64,000 nt of DNA, taken from NCBI GenBank assembly GCA_000328365.1, contig KB303020.1, forward strand, positions 489,506 through 553,505. Reading direction: 5' to 3'. A model generated the notes under the pieces. It worked only from the letters and a program-made list of their open reading frames with translations. It was not told the origin of the DNA and ran no database searches. The number at the start of each line of letters is the position of its first letter. Within the stretch, counting starts at the first letter, position 1. The position numbers were made by a program, and so were the translations under genes. Below are positions 12,121-21,815 of the stretch, in pieces. This DNA comes from Capitella teleta. Lineage: Eukaryota > Annelida > Polychaeta > Capitellidae.

Positions 12121-12154
12121 TAAGACTGAAAACATGATCATGTTTTCAGTCTTA
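12121..12154. repeat. perfect 34-base palindrome
   Basis: The sequence from TAAGACTGAAAACATGA on the left reads identically on the other strand and has no spacer. It lies in the putative 5' UTR intron of CPOX, about 70 bases before the tRNA-like SINE. It could extrude as a cruciform or form a tight RNA hairpin. Confidence 0.85.
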
Positions 12155-12227
12155 GTTTATATCAATATTAATTTTTGGAGTTTATTCATTATTGAATAGA
12201 GTGAAAAGAATCAGGTGGTTATAGCTT

Positions 12228-12302
12228 GGTGGTGGCCGAGTGGTTTGCATGCTTGCCTCGAAAGGGCTGGCCACTGGAGTTTCGAAGCCAGTCACCAACC
12301 TT
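12228..12302 (+). mobile_element. tRNA-derived SINE or tRNA pseudogene
   Basis: An exact A-box match (TGGCCGAGTGG) is followed at the right spacing by a B-box-like GAGTTTCGAAGCC. TTGGTG near the left end can pair with CACCAA at the right, and ACTGG with CCAGT forms the T stem. The T loop is too long and no clean anticodon stem forms, so this is not a working tRNA. The A box resembles Ser/Leu tRNAs. The following MITE (12329-13129) may have landed inside the body of this SINE. Confidence 0.55.
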
Positions 12303-12328
12303 GTGTCGTCGGGTACGGTACTACTGCT

Positions 12329-13129
12329 TACTGTAGAACACTAAATTTTCGCTGCGAGATCAATTTTCGCGGTTTTCGCGGTCAGGCTCGACCGCGAAAA
12401 TTGGATTCCGCGTAAAAAAGTGGGCGATCCGGGCGATCTCTGCGTTGGCGGCAGCACAGCAGGCAGCGTCAGCCGGATTGACTTCTGCATTGGGGTCAGG
12501 CATCTCTCAGCGATTTTGGGGAGGACTTTTGTTGATTTTCTTGAAGTAGCAAAGCATCTTGTCAAGTTGTTAGAGCATCCGAAGAAGTGAATGATGTTGA
12601 TCGGATCCTTCTCTTTTATGCAATAACGAATCGCCGAGATCGCCGCGGAGATGAAAATCTATTGGACGTGGAGGTGACTCCGACTTCAATGTTTGTTTAA
12701 CATGGAACTCTAAGTGCATGTTTGGCAACAATCAATTCTCTGATCCTTTGATCATTGTTTTTGAGTTTCAAAGATACCATCATTCGTAATTGTCTACAAA
12801 GGGCTGCTGCTTCTTTGATTACGTAATTATTTCAAAGCAGTGCAGACAAACTTTAACCCACCTTATCGTCAATGCAGGCGTCGGTCATTAAGTTTGAAAT
12901 CGATGCTGCATGCTATTCGCTCTGCCCCATGACGCAGAACGGAGAACGGAGAAAGCCCAGCTTTAAAGGGAGCGATGTTCTGTTGCTTTGTTATGGAAGA
13001 GAGCTACTATTTCCAGAATTTTTTTTTTTTTCATCACATCCTTGACCGCGAAAAATTGATTCCGCGAAATGACGCAAACATGGAAAACCGCGAAATTTGA
13101 ATTCCGCGTAAAAATAGTGTTCTACAGTA
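12329..13129. mobile_element. non-autonomous DNA transposon (MITE) with TA target duplication
   Basis: The ends are inverted repeats: the left starts TACTGTAGAACACTAAATT and the right end reads the reverse complement of TACTGTAGAACACTATTTT. The outermost TA on each side is the likely target duplication, as in Tc1/mariner-like elements. Just inside, CGCGAAAATT-type segments recur in both orientations, so the termini are compound. The 0.8 kb interior holds no transposase motif. The element lies in the putative CPOX 5' UTR intron. Confidence 0.8.
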
Positions 13130-14361
13130 CCTGCTGGCAGTTAACAGCACTCTCGGCACTGCACTGTTGCGAAGGACGGTGGAGGAATTGGTTGCTTCAT
13201 CAAATTTCTTCCACTGTAAAACACACATCTACTTGTGGACTATCGTAAATAAATTTATTTGTTACTTATATATTAATATAATGAACAAATAAAACTTAAA
13301 AAGTTAAAATTGGCCGCCATTGCTCAAAATGAAAATACTGACTAATCAAAAGATGCAAGAGAGTTGACTGAGCAAACTTGTAAACTTGGCACATTCTATT
13401 GACGTTCTACTGTGTTAAAAAAGTTTTTGATTGCATGTCCTGAATGAAACTGGAATCACTTTGATTGATGAGTGAAATGTATTGTGCATATGAGCGAAAG
13501 ACACGAGAGCGAAAAAGGTATGGGGAAAACAAGAGCAAGGTTAAAATATAAATCAATCATTGATGAAATCAAGGAAAACTTGAAGCGTTTTCTATGTTTA
13601 TAGATCTGTTGCTGCTTCCATATGGAAAGGCAACAGAACAGAACCACTGTCAAGGGGGAATGGAAGCCCCATAGAATATAAATACAAATGTTAAATAATA
13701 TACGTTTATTGATAATTGTTAATTTGCATTCATTTGCTTTTATATTCTCTTTGCAATGTTTGAAATATTAATCATGATTCCCATTTGAAAGTTTCACATT
13801 TCATTGAGAAACAGGTGTGCAGTTCACTCAATTTTAGAGATAATGCTCGAAGGAAATATTTTTTTTTTTACCCTATCATACGAATCCTTGTACCAATAGG
13901 TAATTGGTTTTTTTTTTTATTCAGATAAGCATATGGTTCCCTCTTAATAGTGCTTCTAAGAAGGAACTTGAGACTCGACGGTGTTGGGGTTGTTTTTAAA
14001 CGCTTCTAAATGGAATTTTTATCTTTTTATTTTTTTTTTACTCGCCTTATCATGAATCTTTGACAGATTTTATTAGCCGTACCAATTGATAATGTATCAA
14101 AGTTTCCAGATGATTAAGACTTTGTCCTTCATAATTATGCCCTTACGAACCACCTTCAATCATAATTATTAACTGCCATATTAAAACTCTTTGATCTAAC
14201 AGCAAATGCTTGTACATTGGTAATGTCCTAATTTTAGCTATGTTCGTGGTTACAAAACTCAAAATTGAAGGTCTGAATGTTGCTTTTTTTTTTTAGTTAT
14301 TTTTATTCTTATGGTTAATAATCTGGTTCACATCAGGTTCACATAACTTTTTTGTTCACAG
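13130..14361. other. putative 5' UTR intron of CPOX, no other feature
   Basis: AT-rich sequence with several T runs (13858-13869, 13910-13918, 14284-14295). I see no exon, RNA gene or bounded repeat. If the first exon at 11190-11444 is wrong, this is plain upstream flank. Confidence 0.45.
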
Positions 14362-14392
14362 AAATCTGAATTGAGGAAGGAATTTGGCAGCC

Positions 14393-17300
14393 ATGTTTCG
14401 ATCCCGGCATTTACTGCAGACCTTAAGGCAACTGAAGCCGGTGGCTTCTCTATCAACTTACCAAACAGTGCGGAGATCAAATACTTTGAAGTGAGTAAAT
14501 GTTTTACTAATATATGACCAATGACAAAAAGCTCACAAGAACCAATAGTGTGTTCCATCAGTGGTCCTGGCATAGTGCGTTTGTCAGTGGCCCTGAGTAG
14601 CCCTTGAGAAACAGATGGGACAGCTTAGCGATGACTGATCATTGAAATAGATAATTGTACATTTTGCTATCATGGTGTGTACTTGCAGATATGGGATTGG
14701 AGGAGCAGCCGTGTCAGGATTTGCCCTGTTGGGCCTGCGCCATAGAGTGAGACTGCTGACTTGATAATTGACACTTTCCTAGTTTAACCTTTTTTTCAGG
14801 TTGCTGCTGCTTCCAAGTCAGATGAGATTGACACCTCAGAGTTTATGGCGATGCCTGTTACTGATATGTCAAAACTTCAATCGGTAATTCATTTTGCATA
14901 CTGCTTGGTCCAAAAAGGCTATAGGCGAGCAATTTGCACAGCTAAACACAATTAATCAAAATTAAGTAACTATTACTAAGTTACCAGTTTGGCTCTTTTT
15001 ATGTTTGCTACTTTTCTTGCATTATATCTCAAATTAGTGTGATTTGAATCTACATTTCATTCATGACTGATTTTTTGGATAACTTTTTGGATATGGAGGT
15101 GTTGATCAGGTTGATGACCAGATTCAGATTTAGGATTGGTCAATTTCTCTAACTCCAGAGCTACTGTATGGGCCATACCAGTAATGTGACATGAAAGAGC
15201 ATGCTTCTTTGTGCCACTTCCAATACCTCAACTTCTTTTACAATCGCTAATGCTTGCTGCATTAACTTTTAGCGCCGTCGGAGAGCGAAGCTGAAACCAT
15301 TGCTGTGTCACTTCTAGTTTGCATAATTTATTTTCCCTTTTGCGCCGATTGGACTCGGCCTCTCGTGCATAAAACATTATCTTCCATATAAGGCGATCAG
15401 TAATCTCGATTCGAGGCCGAGGTTCGTAGTCTCTTAATAAGGACTTCGGCAATCTTTGGCAACACTCGGAGGAGACTCAACAAGCGACTTCTCGCGAATG
15501 TAAAGAAGAAAATATCTTAGCCAAGCAACTTTTTGCTCGCGTGAATCAATTTTGCGCAATGCCGGTATTGCCCATCACAATAAAGAACTTGATATTTTTG
15601 TTCTGCTTTCAGACACGGAATGACATAAAAACCAGAATGGAATTGTTAATTATGAGAATTCAGGTACAGTTTTTGTATTGGATGAAATACAGAATCAATT
15701 AAATAATAACTTTAGGGCGAAGTATGCCATGCCCTTGAGAAGGCTGACGGTGACACAAAGTTCAAAGTGGAGAGATGGTTCCGAAAAGAGGTGCACCTGT
15801 ATGTATTTTTTGCATTTCTCTGGACGTTTCTCTTGCTTCAGGGAGGAGGGGGAGTGACATGCGTCATGCAGGACGGCACCGTGTTTGAGAAGGCTGGTGT
15901 CAACGTCTCTGTTGTGCAAGGAAATCTTCCTGCTGCAGCTGCTCAGCAGATGAGAGCGAGGCGAGTGCATGATGAGCTGGAATGGTCGGCTTGGAGTGCT
16001 GAGAGGTTACCGTATTGTCTTGGTTATACGCCAGTGCGCTAAGGCAGAGGCTTAGAGCATGTCAGTTTCACCCTATGAGTCTACATAGACGCCCATTCCA
16101 CAAAAATACAGTGTAAACCCGTGGAAGTAAGTGTGTGGCCCATATTTAAATAATGCTTAAAACAGGCTGCATAGCCAGAAAAACCTGCATGGCGTCAGTT
16201 CAATTAAAGATAGGCCTACTCTATGCTTGGTACATTTATGCTGTTTATAGCATTAGAAATGGAATGACACAAGCCATTAATACGGTAGCTCATAAGATGC
16301 GACCTACTTAATGTTTGCATGGCTGTACACAGTTGTACACAGTTGTGCATGGCTGGGCATGGCCGTGCGAGGCCGTGCATGCTCCGAGTAAAATCTGCGC
16401 ATGAATCACTTTCTTATATGCTGCTAATCTTTTAAATGTTCAAGATGCTAATTGATTAAATGTTCATCTAAAGAGGTCGGTTGAAACAGTCTTAAAGTCT
16501 TTAAGTCTTAGTTTATACATTTCCAAAGCATATTTATTAATGGTATACAATGTAGTGCATTGCGCCTTATGGGCCTATAATCGTTGGCTTCGGCTTCGAA
16601 CGAAAAGATTTCAACAAATTTGAATATCATAATATTTTTCTCTCGAGTTAATTAAACTCTGTAATTTACTTTGTTTACTCACCCGCGTGCGAGAGCCCGC
16701 CATACTCGCCGTAATTACATTTGAATGCATAACAATGGCAAAGAATCATACTGTAAGTTTAAATAACTCCCAACTTTCACTTGTGAAGCAAATGTAAACG
16801 GTGGGTTTAGCACTCATTGTAAGTGATAAGCTTTAGAGATTGAGTTACAATTAATGATCAAGCAAATATATAATTGCACAACTTCCTTATTTGTGATTTA
16901 ATTTGCTGAGGGGTTAAGGTCATTTACAGAGGAGTATCACTGGCTATTTTGTTAAACTAATTGGCTTATGGGAAGGCAGGGCATCATAGCACAGGACAAA
17001 ACCTGACCAATCACATGTCAAGCTGCTCTTGGTTAGTCTATCCCGAGGGTGTGTTAATTGGTTGATCCTACCTACCTATATAATGATCGAAGATATTACT
17101 GCAATGGAATATACCGTAAAAGAGCACCACCTGCATTGGAATGGGTATATATTCGGCTCCCATGAATATATACTGCTCGAAGCTTCGGCTTCTGATATTC
17201 AATTTCAATATTCACCCAATGGAAAGACAAAAATTTGAGTTTATGAAGTGAAAACTTAATTGATATTTCTCTCATATACAGTGTACAGTGTACATCTATA

Positions 17301-19895
17301 CTGTGCAATAAATGTGTAAGTGGCCATGATTGCATGGATGCTGTGAAGTTGTGTTGCTTCCATTCACAACTTAACAGGTTAAGTAACTAATTTATTCCAT
17401 GATAATATTTATTGCTGCCATTAAAGGGAGGGAGAACTGGTTAAAAATTGACTTTGAGTCGTTATTTGATGCACCATAAATGATTCCTATGCCTGGCCCA
17501 CACAAGGAATATCATCGCTAACGATTTCGCGGGCGATATATTGCTAACTAGGCGTGACGTCAGCAGCTGTGATGAAACACCGAGTTCCCCATCTGTTACA
17601 ATGGGCCTCGTCATATCAGCGTGTCCTGCAACTAAACCCTTGGATATTTTTTTATTTTCTTTTCGGAAATAGATAGAATAATCATTTTGCCACTAGTCAG
17701 GCGCGAAAAATTGTTTTTTTTCGCTATTTTTCTTATTTTAACAAGCGATTTTCTAGGACACCTACCATGTTTCTCATCCTGAAACAGTAAAAAGGTCAGC
17801 CAGAGTGCACCACGCATGCGCTTTCATTTCGTAAACAACAAAGATGTCCTTTTATGGCGAACATGCTCTGCTCTGATTGGCTGAAATCGATAGCTTCACG
17901 AGGGGAACGGAACCAATCAGCCATCAGCCAAACCAAGCCATCAGCTGACGTTTGCCTCCTATATTTCGCAATGGAAGCCATTCTCCCATAGGCGCAATGC
18001 TAACCCCGATATTCGGATGCATTATTTCCTTACGCTTGCATCCAGGCATGGTGTTTTTGGCACGGAATGCTATCAATTGGTGCTATGAGTCAATAGAACA
18101 TCACTTAAAATTTAGTTCCCCATCCCTTTAACGGCTTCCCTTTACTATATTTATTTTTTTTTGCCGGCTGATGGTTTTTTCAAAGCTTTAAATGTATTCA
18201 CTCATTCAGATTGCACTTTAAAATACGTCAATGCATTTCTTAATCCTTCTGTTTGCTAAGCTAATTGATTATGATTTTACTGCTCTTCCAGCCAGGGAAC
18301 AGCTTTCAATTTGTTGAGTTCAAAAATTTGATATTTTGTTCTTATCATTTCTTGCAGAGGGAAGGCATTAAAAGTTGATGAAGGTGGTGAACTGGCATTT
18401 TTTGCAGCCGGAGTTAGCTCTGTGATCCATCCAGTAAGTTAATAGTAATTATTGCTTCCATTTCTTCTAAATGCTTCCCATGTGCAATTTCAGAAAAATC
18501 CCAACGTGCCTACCATGCATTTCAACTACCGCTATTTTGCTGTTGTGGATTCAGATGGCAAGGAGACCTGGTGGTTCGGAGGGGGCATTGACCTCACTCC
18601 CATGAAGGAATTGGTTGAAGAAGTCAGTTGAATAAAACCAAATAATAATGCATAATTATTTCTTTTCTGCTCAAGGATGTCGTGCATTTCCACAAAACCT
18701 TGAAACAAGCGTGCGACAAGCATGATCCAAAGTATTACCCAGACTTCAAAAAATGGTGCGATAAATACTTCTTCATTACTCACAGAGGTGAAATGAATCA
18801 GTTTAAATTTCTATTTTTAATATTTAATTTTCCAGGTGAATCGAGAGGCGTTGGTGGTATTTTCTTTGATGATCTTGATCAAAGAAACCAGGACGACCTT
18901 TTCAAATTTGTGACTGTGAGTATAAAGAATTTTCTATTCAATTCGCATTTTCTCTTGTGCTACGACCATGCAGTCCCTGTGCCTACACTGTATTGTCAGG
19001 CCTGTTATTTTTTCAAACTATATTTCTACTTTTGTGCAAGTCATGTCTCAGCACTATCAGAAACTTGGCTCAAATATGTATATTCCGTCAAGGATAGCAC
19101 AAGAAGCTTAGCAAGTTAGAAATTACCTTTCCTCCATGGAGACCTCCTGAGTTGATATTTTTGAAGAATGTCTGCAACGATTCTGGTGTCATGTATTGCA
19201 ATCTGATAACTGCCGCAATGCACTGTCAATGAGTGATTGTAACTGTCTTCCTGAAATAATTGTGGTAAAATGTTGTGAATGAAAGATATTGCGTAAGGAT
19301 GTCTCAAAAGATACAAACAAAAGCAATGTTTTTTCACCCCTGCTGTGTTGCAGGCTTAAATATCAGCGTCATGCAGACGCCAGTTCATAAGAAATTTCAA
19401 TCATATTTTTGCCTGATTATTCCCGCTTTTTCATTTCAAGTGGTAATGTGTTTATTTTGTTTTCTTTCCAGTCATGTGCTGAAGCCGTCATGCCATCTTA
19501 TTTACCTATTGTTGAGAAGCACAAAGAGCGTGGCTATTCATACTCTGACCGGTAAGTGAAGTCACATGTCGGTGAATCGTGTTGTGAACTCTTATAATTC
19601 TTGCAGTCAGTGGCAGTTGTTGAGGAGAGGTCGTTACGTGGAGTTCAATCTAGTCTACGACAGAGGAACTAAATTTGGCCTGTACACTCCTGGTGCTCGC
19701 ATTGAGAGCATCCTCATGTCTCTTCCCCTCTACGCTGTGAGTACATCTCAATCAACTGATGGATGTCTGTTAAGACCCGCATTTTTTTTGTTTTTTTGTT
19801 TTCTACAGAAATGGGAGTATGATCATCATCCGGCACCAGGCTCCAAGCAAGAGGAGTTGCTGAGCGTCCTGAAAAACCCCAGAGACTGGGTGTAG
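14393..19895 (+). CDS. CPOX: oxygen-dependent coproporphyrinogen III oxidase, mitochondrial
   Basis: Converts coproporphyrinogen III to protoporphyrinogen IX with O2 in the mitochondrial intermembrane space during haem synthesis. Exons: 14393-14490, 14689-14746, 14800-14883, 15613-15663, 15716-15790, 15842-15960, 18358-18433, 18494-18622, 18676-18787, 18836-18915, 19472-19551, 19607-19736, 19809-19895; 392 aa. Residues 1-33 ([20 protein letters not shown] and on) look like a mitochondrial presequence, followed by a Gly-rich hydrophobic stretch ([15 protein letters not shown]), as in animal CPOX. Family blocks include [38 protein letters not shown] (catalytic His, Arg and Asp region), [17 protein letters not shown] and [20 protein letters not shown]. 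The C terminus PRDWV matches the family. Intron 6 (15961-18357) has a GC donor, AG then GCGAGT. The start was chosen because it opens the presequence and keeps all phases. Confidence 0.95.
15961..18357 (+). other. GC-AG intron of CPOX (intron 6)
   Basis: Only a donor at 15961 (AG followed by GCGAGT) joins exon 6 to exon 7 in the family frame (QMRAR then GKALKV). The GT donor three codons on (GTGCAT) is out of frame. The 2.4 kb intron also holds a TTAA-flanked MITE and, at 16318-16376, short imperfect repeats of the type GGC(T/C)GTGCA(T/C). Confidence 0.75.
17421..18131. mobile_element. MITE flanked by TTAA, inside CPOX intron 6
   Basis: The left end TTAAAGGGAGGGAGAACT and the right end, whose reverse complement is TTAAAGGGATGGGGAACT, form inverted termini over about 18 bases with two mismatches. 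TTAA borders both ends, which fits a TTAA target duplication as used by piggyBac-type elements, though the next bases are not the usual piggyBac CCY. The interior (about 0.7 kb) has no transposase. It lies wholly within an intron. Confidence 0.7.
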
Positions 19896-20090
19896 TCACC
19901 ACAATGTGCTTTCTTTTTTTTTCTTTTTTTTTTTTTTAGGTTTTTTATGTGCCTGTACACATTATGTTATAATTATATTTCATCAAGTGCTTAATTTTTC
20001 ACTCTGTTAAAATTGTTTATCAAACTGCGATGTTGAGAAAAAGGGTAAAGTTAAATTGATATTTTACAGTCAATGTATCACCTCTCACGT

Positions 20091-20096
20091 AATAAA
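20091..20096 (+). terminator. polyadenylation signal of CPOX
   Basis: AATAAA lies 196 bases after the CPOX stop codon, the first canonical signal downstream. A T-rich run at 19914-19937 lies between the stop and the signal. Confidence 0.65.
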
Positions 20097-21579
20097 TACA
20101 TATAAGTAAGGCAGCATGCAAGATCTCTAGTGTTCAGTTTTCAATACTCCAATTCATCCGTCTGTTATTATTGATATTCTCAATTATGGTCGATAATGCT
20201 GCTTTGGAGCAATTCCTTCATGTGACTGAAGTTGCTGAACATTCTGCAGCTCAACAACACTGGGAGATGCTTAAATTTTGCATTCTATTAGACTTGCTTA
20301 AATTAAACCCAATCATCCATATTAATTAAACCTATTCAAAATAATTTGGTGTAAAAGCTATTTCACATCCCATAATTACTTCACTCAAGGGCCATGTGCA
20401 CTCGCATGCAATCATCCTGCTAAATTTATTATGTGCAGGCCCCTACAATCCATAAACCAATGATATAAAGACCTAAAACATTGAAGGAATATTCTCAGAG
20501 AAGCAGGTCCAACCAAATGCAAGGATCAGATGCGCCAAGAGAGACATTAAAAGCAACATCTGATCAAAGGTGAAAACATCCAAAACTATTTTATAAACTA
20601 TACTATATATGAAGTGTGAAAGTAAAACTGGATAAAGGATTCCTGACGATACAAAAATATTAAGTATTCACATAATTTGGACTGACCATCTCTCAAGAGA
20701 TAGATATCTAAACACCTGTCAATCTCTGCGAACTAGACAGGTTACTTGGTGGCCCTTATATCATGGAAAGTGCAAGCTGATGCGCATTAGACCAATCGAG
20801 GTCACCCCTGAAGTCTCTTCACACAATTCGACGACTCCCGTCGGCGAAGCAAGTACTTGTACCCAAAAAGACTCGTCGTCAATGCCAATGGTCATGCATA
20901 CCGATAAGGTCTAATAATGTGGGCCATTTTGGCAAGCGCACCTATACACTCAAAAGAGACCTACTTTGAAAGGCAATTAGTTATAGTGACGAATAAGAAC
21001 TCTATTTTTTAATAACATTGTACATGTAGGCCCATTGCGGACGACGGCCACACCACCAGTCGGAGCGGCCAACTGGGTGTTACACTATGCATGTGGGCCT
21101 TCTACTCGATCTTTTTGAGCTACTGACTATTGAATTTACTGTTCATTTTATCTTGGTATACATGGAACAATTAGAATAACTGGAGCCACCACCCCATCAA
21201 ATATATCTCCTTCGAAAATATCCATATTTTTTAAACTGCCAAATTAAAAAGTTTTAATTCATTGCTCCGCTAATCTAAAATTGATGCTGATAGAAATTCG
21301 TGGAAACTTTGAATTGTTCGACCCACGTTTTAATATGTGTAATGCTTATAATTAGATATGGCTGCGTTTTTGCAGAGATAAGATTTGGTAATCAAAATTT
21401 TAAAATGTAGTAATTAGCAAATTAATTATTCAATTAAGAATCTAATTTACCAAGGGGTTTGAGGCAGTTTATGCTTGGAAATCTCGATCTATATTAATGA
21501 ATTATTTCTTATTGGCTTGTTAGTCAAGATATGGCTGGTATTAGAAGTAAATTGTAAACATCGGGTGTTGTCGAACATG
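20097..21579. other. intergenic CPOX-tomosyn, no feature seen
   Basis: AT-rich spacer. I saw no exon, RNA gene or bounded repeat on either strand. Confidence 0.45.
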
Positions 21580-21747
21580 TGCATCACGTGTTGCGTGCTG
21601 CATCATCGTGGAAATTCAGCAAAAAAGCGCGCGAACGCAAATACCACGTGCGTTTGTTGATTCCGGAAGCGGAAAGCGGGGCATGTTGGGATAGTCTCAT
21701 CCGGGTTCTTCGATGTTTATTATTTTTGTGTCAAAATTGGTGAAAAG
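21580..21747 (+). promoter_or_regulatory. tomosyn promoter region
   Basis: Two CACGTG E-boxes (21585-21590 and 21645-21650) and an ETS-type CCGGAAGC (21663-21670) followed by GGAAAGCGGGG lie just upstream of the first exon, with no TATA box. CpG content rises locally compared with flanks. The layout fits a TATA-less housekeeping-type promoter. The exact start site is not known. Confidence 0.55.
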
Positions 21748-21792
21748 ATGGAGGAAGATGTTTTGGGTGACAGTGCTGGCTTCGTGAGATAG
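21748..21792 (+). promoter_or_regulatory. upstream ORF in the tomosyn 5' leader
   Basis: A 14-codon frame (MEEDVLGDSAGFVR) ends in TAG at 21790-21792, two bases before the next ATG (21795), which is in frame with tomosyn. Scanning ribosomes would meet this short frame first, so initiation at the main start probably needs leaky scanning or reinitiation, possibly at the second in-frame ATG (21816). Confidence 0.5.
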
Positions 21793-21815
21793 GGATGTCA
21801 AGAGTCAACCAGAAG

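Noticed and set aside
21795-21815. Longer tomosyn N terminus starting MSRVNQK
   Set aside because: Possible, but the family start aligns with the ATG at 21816. Kept as an alternative only.
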